Assembly (NCBI GenBank): GCA_021818335.1
Contig: JAKAEJ010000009.1
Span: 1-45,033 of the forward strand
Reading direction: 5' to 3'
Origin: Pseudomonadota bacterium
Lineage (GTDB): Bacteria; Pseudomonadota; Gammaproteobacteria; Xanthomonadales; Rhodanobacteraceae
DNA: 45,033 nt
In this document: positions 15,369 through 24,339 of the stretch, piece by piece
Position numbering within the stretch: position 1 is the stretch's first letter
Layout of the letters: every line of letters begins with the position of its first letter
Notes under the pieces: generated by a model
What the model was told of the DNA's origin: nothing
The model's input: only the letters and a program-made list of their open reading frames with translations
The model's database searches: none
Position numbers and translations under genes: made by a program

Positions 15369-16997
15369 TCAACCACCAGCGAGGCCCTTGATGAGTGCCT
15401 GGACGCGCTGGTCATTGGGCTCCAGATGCTGCGCCTGGGCAACGGCTTCCCGAGCGGCATCGCGATTTCCCTGCTCCAGATCCTGATTGGCACGGGCGAG
15501 CCAGGCATCCTCGAGTCGCTGCTGCAGCTGATCAACGCCTTGGCTTCCAGGTGCCAGCAGGACATAGCTCTGCAGCAACTTGCCGGCACGGATGAGATGC
15601 CCGGCGTCAAGCTGTTGGTATGTCGCGGCCGATGCCTCGCTCGGTAGCGCGCGCAGACCATCAAGTGCGGAACGACTTTCGCCATCGAGTGCCAGTGCCT
15701 GCCGATAAAGATCGAAGGCGCAGGAGCCGGGTGGGGAAAGAAACTTTTCCTTCGCAACCGCCATGCGAGCTTGCTGGACCAGCTCATGCGCCTGCCGGCG
15801 TTCCGCGGGACCCACCGGAACCCGATGGGCCTTTTGTCTGGCACGCGCCAGGCGCGCGCGCGCCGCAGCGAGCTCGGCGGACTGCGGCGTGAGCCTTGCC
15901 GCTTGCCGAAGCAAGGTTCGCGCGGACAGGAAATCGCCAGCGTCTGTTTGCGCATGGGCCTGCACGATCAAGGCGGTGGCCACGCGAGCGATGCCGGCAA
16001 GCGCCTGCGCATCATCCGGCTCCATAGCCAGAACATGGCGATACGTCGAGAGCGCACTTTGATGGGCTGGTGTCGTCGCGTGACCGTGCGCGAGCAGTTG
16101 CGCAGCTCGGACCAGCATTCGATCGATGGTTGCTTTCTCCGCGCGTTCTTGCATCGCCAACTCAGCATTCAGCACCGGCAGTTCAGCCTGCGTCGGTTGC
16201 AAGTTCCCCAGCTCAACGATCAGCTTGCGGGCATGCAGAAGATCGCCGCTGCCGAGACTCGCTTGAGCCCGCTTCGCCAACGCTGCGCCGACCTGGTCTA
16301 GGCCATGTTGCGCGACCGCACTTGATGGATCGATCCGTTGCAACTGCCGGAAAAAGTGGGCCGCGCCATCGGTCCCATCAAGACGCCCCACGGCCAGCGC
16401 CTGCTGGGCGCGCGAAAGGAGGGCGCTACGCTCGGCACCCTTGGCCCGCTGCACCGCGAGTTCATGCTCGAGGGCCTGCAGCGCGACGCCACCACCGAGA
16501 AGTGCGCGGGCCTGTTTGAGAGCCTGTGCAGCGTCCGATAATCGATGCGTCGCGAATGCGGCGCGCGCGCGCGCGAGTTCGGCCACGCCAACCGCATTGA
16601 GACCCTTCTGCGCCCGGCCGTTCTCGCCACTGATTGCCTCAGCCTGTAAATAGTATCCGCGCGCAGCATCCAGATGGCCTTGCGCCAGTGCACGGTTGCC
16701 TTCATCCATCAGATGATCGAGCTGAGGAGTCGGCAGCAGCCAGGCGAACCAATCTCGATGCTGAGCAACAAGCGCCACGCACGCTGCCAGCAAAAGCAGG
16801 AGAAGAACCCAAAGCCGCCAGCGCAGATGGGTTGGCTGGCCATGCCGGGCCTGTGGCTGCGGCCGCCGTGGTCGCGGCTCTGCCCGGAAATGAGGGAGCC
16901 CGTCCGTCGGCGGCGCACTTCCGGGGTGATCCAGCACGCCCAGGCGTGGTTCGACACGCGGACCGGAACTTGAGATTTGCTGATTGCGTGAGGGCAT
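15369..16997 (-). CDS. Membrane-anchored TPR-repeat protein of unknown function
   Basis: 542 residues. A Pro/Arg/Gln-rich N-terminal region of about 55 residues is followed by one hydrophobic segment (WRLWVLLLLLLAACVALVA), then an Ala/Leu/Gln-rich helical domain for the rest, with repeated TPR-like units such as DEGNRALAQGHLDAARGYYL, then ARAAFATHRLSDAAQALKQA, and ARANQDLEQGNRDAAREAV. Topology is probably N-in with the TPR solenoid in the periplasm, as in scaffold proteins. I do not recognise a specific family. It starts 72 nt after relA and its TGA is followed within a few bases by the SDR gene. Its position upstream of mrcB and a second TPR protein hints at an envelope role, which is inference only. 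Confidence 0.82.
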   Translation of the reverse strand: MPSRNQQISSSGPRVEPRLGVLDHPGSAPPTDGLPHFRAEPRPRRPQPQARHGQPTHLRWRLWVLLLLLLAACVALVAQHRDWFAWLLPTPQLDHLMDEGNRALAQGHLDAARGYYLQAEAISGENGRAQKGLNAVGVAELARARAAFATHRLSDAAQALKQARALLGGGVALQALEHELAVQRAKGAERSALLSRAQQALAVGRLDGTDGAAHFFRQLQRIDPSSAVAQHGLDQVGAALAKRAQASLGSGDLLHARKLIVELGNLQPTQAELPVLNAELAMQERAEKATIDRMLVRAAQLLAHGHATTPAHQSALSTYRHVLAMEPDDAQALAGIARVATALIVQAHAQTDAGDFLSARTLLRQAARLTPQSAELAAARARLARARQKAHRVPVGPAERRQAHELVQQARMAVAKEKFLSPPGSCAFDLYRQALALDGESRSALDGLRALPSEASAATYQQLDAGHLIRAGKLLQSYVLLAPGSQGVDQLQQRLEDAWLARANQDLEQGNRDAAREAVAQAQHLEPNDQRVQALIKGLAGG

Positions 16998-17069
16998 GAT
17001 CGGGCACAGTCAAACTAAACGCAATCTAACACCCTGCCCCGTGCTGCAAACATGCTGTCGGGCGCGGAT

Positions 17070-19196
17070 TCAGGCGCCGGCCAGTCGCCGCGCTTCGCGC
17101 ACGTTGGGCAGAGCAGACAATCGAGCTAACAGCTGTCCGAGCTGCGCGAAGTCCCGGACCCGCAGGCTGAACCGCATCTGGACCTCACCTCGATCAGGTT
17201 GACGCTCCGAACTCGAGGCGATGATGGCAGCGCCTGATTGGGTGATCACGCTCGTGACGTCCTTGAGCAGCTCCTTGCGCTCGTAACCATCGACCCGAAT
17301 GTCAGCCTGATAGGTGCCTGCAGCCGGACGCCCCCAAGCCACCTGGATGATGCGTTCGGGCTGGCGCGCGGCCAGGCGGGCCAACGATTTGCAATCGGCG
17401 CGATGGACCGACACCCCTCGGCTGCGAGTGACATAGCCCTTTACTGGGTCGCCTGGTAATGGCTGGCAACACCGTGCGAGCTGGGTCAGCAAGTTGCCTA
17501 CCCCCTCGATCGTGAGCGCACCCAGTCCATCACGCCGTACCGATGTCAGGGCCGGTGACGCCACAGGCGCCGCCGGTTGCGGCGCCCCGTGCAGGTCATG
17601 TGCGGCGCGAGCAAGCTGTCCAACACCAACTTCGCCGAGCGCAAGCGCCTCAAGGAGCTCGTCGATCGACTTCAGACCGAGTCGATCTGGCAAGCACTCG
17701 ACGTCAGTGCTCGGCAATGCCAGCCGCCGCAGCTCACGATCAAGGATGACGCGGCCGGCCTCCAGATTCGTCGTGTGCTCCACCCGTCGAAACCAGGAGC
17801 GCACCTTCTCGCGAGCGCGACCGCTGTGAAGATAGCCATGCTGGGGTGAGAGCCAATCCCGACTCGGCTGAGCTTGCTTTCCGGTCAGAATCTCGATGCG
17901 ATCACCCGAAACCGGTATGTGCGCTAGGGGGACGATGCGACCATTGACCTTGGCGCCTCGGCATCGATGCCCCACTTCGGTGTGGACGTGGTAAGCGAAA
18001 TCTAGGACCGTTGCTCCACGAGGCAGGTCGACCACCTCCCCCTTGGGCGTCAGGACGTAGATGCGGTCTTCCAGCAAGTCGGTGCGGAATGCCTCCACCA
18101 GCGATCCATCTTCGTCGCCACGCTGCTCGAGAAGACCTCGCATCCAGGCGATACGCGCCTCGAACGCCGCGTCTCCCGCGCCTCCACCTTCCTTGTACCG
18201 CCAGTGCGCAGCTACTCCCAACTCCGCCAGTCGATGCATCTCGCGCGTGCGGATCTGTACTTCCAGCGTGCGTCCTTGCGGTCCTGCGACCGCTGTGTGC
18301 AGCGATCGATAGCCATTGGCCTTGGGCCGGGCGATGTAATCGTCGAACTCGCTGGGTATGGGCACCCACAACTGGTGCACGACACCGAGTGCGGCGTAGC
18401 AGGCGGGAACGTCCTCGACGATCACGCGAAGCGCCCTGATGTCGTAAAGGTCCGAAAATCCGGCCGCCTTGCGCTGCATCTTCTTCCAGATCGAGTAGAT
18501 GTGCTTGGGCCGGCCTGCCACTTCGGCGTCGATCGCAGCCTCGCGTAGCGCCGATTCAAGATCCAACCGCGCGCGCGCAATCCAGCGTTCTCGATCGTCC
18601 CGGCGCTCATCCAATAGGGCGGCAACCCGCCGGTACGTTTCGGGCTCGAGGTGCCGGAAGGCCAGATCCTCCAGCTCCCATTTCACCTGCCATATTCCCA
18701 GCCGATTGGCGAGTGGAGCATGCAGGTCGGCTGTCTGCAGCGCGAGCGCCAGGCGCTCAGCGGCGGGGAGCTCTGAGGCCGCGCGCAACTGCGCCAGTTG
18801 ACGCGACAGCAGAATGAATACCACCCGCAAATCTCGCACCATGGCGAGCAGCAGCCTCCGTAAGCCTTCGGCGCGCTCGCGCACCGGGGCATCGGCATGG
18901 AGGGAAAATACCCGCTCGGCCGCTTGCTGGCCCTCGACCAGGCGGCGCAGGGTATCGTTCTGATTCGCCGCCACGGCCTCCCATGCACTTGGGAATACGC
19001 GCGCGAGGTCGAACCACATGGCGGCAGCGAGCGTTTCTGGATCGTCGTCGAGCCCGGCCAGAACATCCAGGGTCGACACACTGGCCGCAGGCAACCCGCC
19101 CCGTTCCCGCCACGCCACGCAGGCCGCGGCGATCGATGCCGGCGCGGCGGCATCGCACCAAGGAGCATCGCCGATGATTGCGGGCCGTCCACGCAT
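17070..19196 (-). CDS. relA: (p)ppGpp synthetase RelA, hydrolase site degenerate
   Basis: 708-aa long RSH protein that makes (p)ppGpp from ATP and GTP/GDP on stalled ribosomes. The N-terminal pseudo-hydrolase domain has lost the HDxxED metal site: where SpoT has HD, this protein reads WFDLARV (61-67). The synthetase domain is intact, with RPKHIYSIWKKMQRK (229-243), DIRALRVIV and the EFDD signature (283-286), typical of monofunctional RelA rather than RxKD of SpoT, and NGYRSLHTAV. C-terminal to it are TGS (EDRIYVLTPKGEVVDLPRG), a Cys-containing region (LARCCQPLPGDPV, with HRADC) and a terminal ACT domain (FSLRVRDFAQLGQLLARLSA). The start at 19196 has GGAG upstream. It is divergent from the small secreted-protein gene with 56 nt between starts. 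Confidence 0.95.
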   Translation of the reverse strand: MRGRPAIIGDAPWCDAAAPASIAAACVAWRERGGLPAASVSTLDVLAGLDDDPETLAAAMWFDLARVFPSAWEAVAANQNDTLRRLVEGQQAAERVFSLHADAPVRERAEGLRRLLLAMVRDLRVVFILLSRQLAQLRAASELPAAERLALALQTADLHAPLANRLGIWQVKWELEDLAFRHLEPETYRRVAALLDERRDDRERWIARARLDLESALREAAIDAEVAGRPKHIYSIWKKMQRKAAGFSDLYDIRALRVIVEDVPACYAALGVVHQLWVPIPSEFDDYIARPKANGYRSLHTAVAGPQGRTLEVQIRTREMHRLAELGVAAHWRYKEGGGAGDAAFEARIAWMRGLLEQRGDEDGSLVEAFRTDLLEDRIYVLTPKGEVVDLPRGATVLDFAYHVHTEVGHRCRGAKVNGRIVPLAHIPVSGDRIEILTGKQAQPSRDWLSPQHGYLHSGRAREKVRSWFRRVEHTTNLEAGRVILDRELRRLALPSTDVECLPDRLGLKSIDELLEALALGEVGVGQLARAAHDLHGAPQPAAPVASPALTSVRRDGLGALTIEGVGNLLTQLARCCQPLPGDPVKGYVTRSRGVSVHRADCKSLARLAARQPERIIQVAWGRPAAGTYQADIRVDGYERKELLKDVTSVITQSGAAIIASSSERQPDRGEVQMRFSLRVRDFAQLGQLLARLSALPNVREARRLAGA

Positions 19197-19239
19197 GGCT
19201 CCAGCTTAAATCAGTTCTGGCAGCGCGCACGCATCCTGC

Positions 19240-19245
19240 TAGCAT
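19240..19245 (+). promoter_or_regulatory. Possible -10 box immediately upstream of the secreted-protein start
   Basis: TAGCAT lies 7 nt before the ATG at 19253. If it is a -10 element, transcription would start at or next to the start codon, giving a leaderless message. No Shine-Dalgarno sequence precedes this ATG. The hexamer overlaps an alternative in-frame ATG at 19244, which would argue against it. Confidence 0.35.
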
Positions 19246-19252
19246 GGGCGCC

Positions 19253-19750
19253 ATGAAACGTTCACTGCGCGCGCTGTCCCTCCTGCTGGCCTTGTCGGGC
19301 CTGGGTCTTGCCCACGCCCAGAGTTTCTCCACGCTGGAGGAACGCATGTCGGCTGCCGAATTCAAGCAGGCCGGCCTAGACAAGCTCTCACCGGCTCAAC
19401 TCCACTATCTCGACCAATGGCTGCGCGGCCACGTCGTCATGGGAACCGCGCCCGCCAACGCGGTGCCCCCCCAGGTCGTTGGGCCTGCCAACCAGTTCGG
19501 ATACCGCGCACCTGCGGACCAACCCCGCACGACCGTGAAGTCGACGTTGGTTGGCCACTTCAGGGGCTGGGACAGCCACACGCGGCTTCCCCTGGAAAAC
19601 GGGCAGTTGTGGGCCGTTTCGGAGTCCAGCAGTTGGAGTTGCCAGCCGACGGACAACCCGAAGGTCACCATCAAGCCGATGCTCCTCGGCAGCTGGCTCG
19701 CCTACATCGAGGGCTGTAGTAACTCCGTCAGTGTCGAACGGGTGCGTTGA
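19253..19750 (+). CDS. Small secreted protein of unknown function
   Basis: 165-aa protein with a clear signal peptide (MKRSLRALSLLLALSGLGLA, cleavage after AHA). The mature part opens with a helical segment (TLEERMSAAEFKQAGLDKLS, then PAQLHYLDQWLRG) that occurs in conserved secreted proteins of Xanthomonads, followed by a linker and a C-terminal half rich in beta-type residues with two cysteines (SSSWSCQPT and YIEGCSNSV) that could form a disulfide. ATGs at 19178 and 19244 are also in frame; 19253 places the basic n-region directly at the start. Function is not known to me. It converges with hrpA, leaving 6 nt between stop codons. Confidence 0.8.
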   Translation: MKRSLRALSLLLALSGLGLAHAQSFSTLEERMSAAEFKQAGLDKLSPAQLHYLDQWLRGHVVMGTAPANAVPPQVVGPANQFGYRAPADQPRTTVKSTLVGHFRGWDSHTRLPLENGQLWAVSESSSWSCQPTDNPKVTIKPMLLGSWLAYIEGCSNSVSVERVR

Positions 19751-19756
19751 GCCGAA

Positions 19757-22700
19757 CTACGTCGAACTAGAGGCATTCTCCGCCGCGGCGAGGGCGCGCT
19801 GCAGGCGCTTGGCGGAAACACTCTGCGCTGTCCCAAGATCCTGAGCGAACAGCGACACGCGCCACTCCTCGACCAGCCAGCGTAGCGTCCACCACGCGGC
19901 GTCATCGCGACCTTGGGATCGCAAGGCCAATAATCGACGCCAATAGGGCAAGACCTCAAGAAGCCGACGCTGGTCGCGCGCCGCATCCTGGCGCAAGCGC
20001 TCGGCGCGCAAGCGCATGCCCTTCAAGTAGCGAGGATAGTGCACCAGTTCCCCAATTGCGCGATCGGCAGTGAACCCGGGCGCAAGCAGCAGATCCAGTT
20101 GCTCTTGCAGGTCGGCGTAACTGGCGCGCCCGTAGCCCAGGAGCGGCGGATCCAGCCATGGCGCCAGCTCGCTGCGCGCAGCAACGATGAGTTCGACTTT
20201 ATGGAAGCGTTCCATGGCGAGCGCGAAGAGAGTAGATGCCATCTTCTCGCGCAGGCGATGAAAGGCCGCCCTTGATCGGATGGCGGCAGCGTCGATTCCG
20301 GCAAGCTGCGTCCTCAAAGCACCCTCGACAATGTCCATGCGCAGCTGCTGCAAGTCACCCAAGGCAGTCCAGCGCAGCGCCCCGGACTGTTGCAGCGGCA
20401 GTCGTCGGGCTTCACGCTTGCACTCACCGGCCAGCGCAAGCCTCAACAGTCGCGCGACACCCTTCGCATGTGCATCGTGCGCATCGTCGGCGCGCTCGAA
20501 CACGCTCAATGACACGCTCTGCCCCTGATCGTGCAGCGCCGGATAGGCTGCCAGCCCTCCCGCACCGGGCACGCTCATCGGGATTTCATCGAAGTCAAAT
20601 TCCTGCACGTGATCACGCTGAATGCCTGTCGCACTGCGCGCCGAAAAGGCTTCGCGAGCCGCTTCGGCATGCTGGGCGCGCAGCACATCGAGCTCTCTCC
20701 CCGCCGCAACCATTGCGCCGTCACCGTCCACCAATTCAATGCGGATGCGCAAATGGGCCGGCAACGTGATGCCCGCAAAGTCCTCGGGCGCGATCCTCAC
20801 CCCCGAGACGCGAGCGAGATACTGGGCCAGCAATTCCGCCAATGGCCGGTCCTGGGGTGCTTCCGCCTCGCAGAAGGCGCGCGCGAATTCGGGGGCTGGC
20901 ACGAAATTCCGGCGGAGTTGTCGCGGCAGGGCGCGAATCATCTCAGTCACCTTGTCCTGGAGCAGGCCAGGCACGAGCCACTCCAGTCTTGAACCAGGCA
21001 GGGCATTCAGCAATGCCAGCGGCACGCGGATGGTTAGACCATCGTCCTCGCTCCCGGGCGTGTGTCGATACACCAAGGGAAGATCCTGTCCAGCCAGGCT
21101 TAGCGAGCTCGGGAAGAGACCCTCCCCGGCGCGTGTCGTCTCGAGCAGATCACCCATCGACCAGAACATCGCCGCACGCTGCGACGCACTCGCTTGGCGA
21201 TACCAGCGGGCCAGCGCTGCCGTACTGCTCACCTCCAAGGGCAATTTGCCGAGGAAAAAGCCCGCGCGTTTTGCAGGCGGCACAATCAGGTCCGAACGGC
21301 GCTGCTGGACTTCAACCAGTTCTGCCTGCTCCAGAAGACGACGATTGGCTGCGATGAATTCCAGTGACGCATCGATCTCGCCGGTAGCCAACGCCTGCTC
21401 GAGAAAAATTGCATGTGCCTGATCCGGATCATGGCGGTCGAACCGGACCAGTCGACGCTCAACGAGATTCAGGCCCAAAAGGGCAACCTGCTCGTGCGCG
21501 ACAACCGCCCCGCGCTCCCGAGACCAATGCGGATCGGACCAGGAGCGCTTGACCAAATGAGCGGCTTGTTGCTCAATCCAGAGGGGCTCGACCCGTGCAT
21601 TCATCATGCCGTAGACGCGGCCGCTCAGATCAAGCACCTGCGCGGAAAAAAGCCAGCGCGGTGGCGCCTTGACCAAGGCAGATCCGGGAAACAACTGCCA
21701 TCGCCGACCCCGTGTCCCGATATACCCGCCCTTTTCGTCACGTCGGGCAACCTGCGTCGGCAGACCCGAGAGCAGTGCGCGGTGGACGACTTCGAAGCGC
21801 CGGGCATCCGAGACCTCATCCGCTTGCGTCGATTCGGAGGCACTGGTCTGGTCGCGCTTGTCTCCAACCGCCATCAATACGAGCTGACGGTGAATCTCCC
21901 GCCATTCCCGCATGCGCATGAAGCTCAGGAAATGCCGATCGCACCAAGCACGAAGGCGCGACTGGGTGGCCTCCTCATGCACCTGCCGATACGCCAGCCA
22001 CAAGCGAAGCACCCCAATGAAGTCCGAACGCTTGTCCGCAAATTCCGCATGCGCGGAATCGGCAGCGGCACGCGCCTCCGCGGGTCGCTCACGCGGGTCC
22101 TGCACGCTCAGGAACGCTGCCAGCACGCGCATATCGTCAGCGGCACCCAGAGCCTCTCCCTCGACAACCATGCGCGCCAGGCCCACGTCGATGGGCAGGC
22201 GCGCCAGCCGCTTGCCGGTGCTGGTCAAATGCCGCTGGCCATCGACCGCACCGATTTCATTCAGCCGTCGCCAGCCTTCGGACCAGGCTCTCGGCTCTGG
22301 GGCATCAATGAACGGGAAGCGCTCGACGTCGCCCAATCCGAGCGCGAGCATCCGCAGGATCACGCCGGCAAGCGCAGTGCGCCGGATTTCGGGATCGCCA
22401 AAGCGGGGTCTTTGCGCGAAATCGTCTTCGCTATACAGGCGAACGCAGAGTCCGGGGCCGACACGACCGCACCGACCCTTGCGCTGATCGGCCGCCGCCT
22501 GGGATATGGGCTCGATGTAAAGCCGCTCGATCTGGCTCCGGGCGCTGTAACGCTTGACCCTCGCCAGCCCGCCGTCGATGACGTAGCGGATTCGCGGCAC
22601 CGTAAGCGATGTCTCGGCGACATTGGTCGCAAGAACCACATGGCGCTCGGGTCCTGGATGAAACACCCGGTCCTGCTCGCTCGCCGGCAAGCGCGCATAA

Positions 22701-23635
22701 AGGGGCAGGATGCGCGTATGTCGGTAGCCACGTCGCTCGAGCGCGAGATGCGTTTCCCGTATTTCGCGCTCACCCGGCAGGAAGACAAGCACGTCGCCCA
22801 AAGGATCGTCGCCGGTTATCTCGTCAAGCGCAGTCGCAACCTGCGTTGGTAGATCACTCTCGCCCCGGCCAGATGGCGGCCGCCAGCGCAGTTCCACGGG
22901 ATAACCTCGACCTTCGACGGCGATCACCGGCGCGTTGCCGAAGAATTCGGCAAAACGGGATGTATCCAGCGTCGCAGAAGTGACGATCAACCGCAGATCG
23001 GGTCGATGCGGCAGCAGGCGCTTGAGGTACCCAAGAAGGAAGTCGACGTTGAGGCTTCGCTCATGTGCCTCGTCGAGTATCAGCGTGTCGTAAGCTGCGA
23101 GCAGCCGGTCTGACTGGGTCTCCGCCAACAGGATGCCGTCGGTCATGAACTTGACCAGCGAGTGCGCGGCAACCTGTTCGTCGAACCGAACCTGGAAGCC
23201 CACGTAGCCACCAACGGTCGTCCCCATTTCTTCGGCCACCCGCCGCGCGACTGCCCGCGCGGCCAGCCGTCTTGGCTGGGTACAGCCGATCAGGCCCGAT
23301 ACTCCGCGTCCAGCCGCAAGGCACAGCTTCGGCAATTGCGTGGTCTTCCCGGACCCGGTTTCACCAGCCAGGATCAGGACCTGATGAAGCCGGATCGCAT
23401 CGATGATGGGTTCACTGCGAGCCGCGATGGGCAACGATTCGTCGATCGAGACCGTGGGCACGGAAGCCATGCGCTCGGCTCGGCGCCTTGCGGATGCATC
23501 GATCTGGACTGCCAACTTTCGCAGCGCCTCTTTTTCCGGGGCGGCGCCCAACGCGCGCAACCGCGCTTGCAGACGCGCGTGATCGCGCGCCATCACATGC
23601 TGAAGGGCTTCGCGCAGGGCACTCGGTGAATCCAT
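19757..23635 (-). CDS. hrpA: ATP-dependent RNA helicase HrpA
   Basis: About 1292-aa DEAH-box RNA helicase, close to the roughly 1300 aa of E. coli HrpA, which acts on stalled ribosomes and in mRNA processing. Motifs are complete: Walker [36 protein letters not shown] (motif III), the conserved [19 protein letters not shown], and the helicase C-terminal [20 protein letters not shown]-type region with QRKGRCGR (motif VI). The HA2/OB-fold region and the long C-terminal extension characteristic of HrpA follow. An ATG at 23713 opens the frame earlier, but the one at 23635 ([12 protein letters not shown]) gives the usual N-terminus; a TATGAT hexamer at 23681-23686 on the minus strand lies between the two and would fit a promoter for the shorter form. 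Divergent from dps. Confidence 0.95.
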   Translation of the reverse strand: MDSPSALREALQHVMARDHARLQARLRALGAAPEKEALRKLAVQIDASARRRAERMASVPTVSIDESLPIAARSEPIIDAIRLHQVLILAGETGSGKTTQLPKLCLAAGRGVSGLIGCTQPRRLAARAVARRVAEEMGTTVGGYVGFQVRFDEQVAAHSLVKFMTDGILLAETQSDRLLAAYDTLILDEAHERSLNVDFLLGYLKRLLPHRPDLRLIVTSATLDTSRFAEFFGNAPVIAVEGRGYPVELRWRPPSGRGESDLPTQVATALDEITGDDPLGDVLVFLPGEREIRETHLALERRGYRHTRILPLYARLPASEQDRVFHPGPERHVVLATNVAETSLTVPRIRYVIDGGLARVKRYSARSQIERLYIEPISQAAADQRKGRCGRVGPGLCVRLYSEDDFAQRPRFGDPEIRRTALAGVILRMLALGLGDVERFPFIDAPEPRAWSEGWRRLNEIGAVDGQRHLTSTGKRLARLPIDVGLARMVVEGEALGAADDMRVLAAFLSVQDPRERPAEARAAADSAHAEFADKRSDFIGVLRLWLAYRQVHEEATQSRLRAWCDRHFLSFMRMREWREIHRQLVLMAVGDKRDQTSASESTQADEVSDARRFEVVHRALLSGLPTQVARRDEKGGYIGTRGRRWQLFPGSALVKAPPRWLFSAQVLDLSGRVYGMMNARVEPLWIEQQAAHLVKRSWSDPHWSRERGAVVAHEQVALLGLNLVERRLVRFDRHDPDQAHAIFLEQALATGEIDASLEFIAANRRLLEQAELVEVQQRRSDLIVPPAKRAGFFLGKLPLEVSSTAALARWYRQASASQRAAMFWSMGDLLETTRAGEGLFPSSLSLAGQDLPLVYRHTPGSEDDGLTIRVPLALLNALPGSRLEWLVPGLLQDKVTEMIRALPRQLRRNFVPAPEFARAFCEAEAPQDRPLAELLAQYLARVSGVRIAPEDFAGITLPAHLRIRIELVDGDGAMVAAGRELDVLRAQHAEAAREAFSARSATGIQRDHVQEFDFDEIPMSVPGAGGLAAYPALHDQGQSVSLSVFERADDAHDAHAKGVARLLRLALAGECKREARRLPLQQSGALRWTALGDLQQLRMDIVEGALRTQLAGIDAAAIRSRAAFHRLREKMASTLFALAMERFHKVELIVAARSELAPWLDPPLLGYGRASYADLQEQLDLLLAPGFTADRAIGELVHYPRYLKGMRLRAERLRQDAARDQRRLLEVLPYWRRLLALRSQGRDDAAWWTLRWLVEEWRVSLFAQDLGTAQSVSAKRLQRALAAAENASSST

Positions 23636-23742
23636 CGGCTTGCAATCGTGCGCGCTGGCGCCATGTGAACAGAGCGCGGCATCATAGCCGCCTACCCTGT
23701 TCTCACGCTCCATCAGGAGCCTTCCGGCAAGAGGAGTTCATC

Positions 23743-24210
23743 ATGGCGGTTGATATCGGAATCGGCAAGAAGAGTCGCGAAGCCATTGCGAAAAGCCTCT
23801 CGGCTCTGCTCGCTGACACCTACTCGCTCTATCTGAAGACCCATGGCTTCCACTGGAATGTCACGGGACCCATGTTCAACACCCTGCACCTGATGTTCGA
23901 GACGCAGTACAACGAACTCTGGACCGCAGCGGACATCATCGCCGAACGGATCCGCGCGCTGGATGTTTATGCTCCGGGTTCGTATAGCCAGTTCGGCAAG
24001 CTCACGTCGATTGACGAGGAGACGGGTGTTCCTGACTGGAAAGCCATGGTGCAGCAGCTGGTCGACGGCCACGAGGCCTGCGTCCGAACTGCTCGAAGCA
24101 CCTTCAAACTGGCCGACAAGGCCGACGACCAACCCACAGCCGACTTGGTGACGCAACGCATGGAGTACCACGAAAAGACTGCATGGATGCTTCGGTCGCT
24201 CCTCAAATAA
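23743..24210 (+). CDS. dps: Dps-family DNA-protecting ferritin-like protein
   Basis: 155-aa DNA-binding protein from starved cells. Dps forms a hollow dodecamer that oxidises Fe(II) with peroxide and stores the iron, protecting DNA. The signature ferroxidase stretch is present: [17 protein letters not shown] with the ligand His37, followed by acidic residues in [10 protein letters not shown]. The four-helix bundle pattern runs to the end ([15 protein letters not shown]). The N-terminus is short and holds Lys/Arg residues ([12 protein letters not shown]) that may contact DNA. An AGAGGAG SD lies 6 nt before the ATG; the longer upstream frame is inside the divergent hrpA gene and is rejected. 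It is probably monocistronic. Confidence 0.95.
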   Translation: MAVDIGIGKKSREAIAKSLSALLADTYSLYLKTHGFHWNVTGPMFNTLHLMFETQYNELWTAADIIAERIRALDVYAPGSYSQFGKLTSIDEETGVPDWKAMVQQLVDGHEACVRTARSTFKLADKADDQPTADLVTQRMEYHEKTAWMLRSLLK

Positions 24211-24307
24211 TCGGATCCGGCGCACCCAGCACCAACATCGGGCCACAGGTGCCGGCGGCGATGCACATTGGCCGCCGACACTTCCTCCGCTAATCTTGCG
24301 CGATTGG

Positions 24308-24324
24308 GCCGCGCCCGGCGCGGC
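24308..24324. other. Perfect 7-bp GC hairpin in the dps-glucan synthase gap
   Basis: GCCGCGC and GCGCGGC form a perfect stem around a 3-nt loop, 15 nt upstream of the TTG start of the next gene. No U-run follows. It could be part of the dps 3' end or affect translation initiation of the downstream gene; a chance GC palindrome is also possible. Confidence 0.3.
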
Positions 24325-24339
24325 GCGTGAGTCTGGCGC

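Noticed and set aside
21413-22852. Plus-strand open frame of 479 codons opposite hrpA
   Set aside because: Entirely within hrpA in the antisense direction; the composition is that of a reverse-complement shadow.
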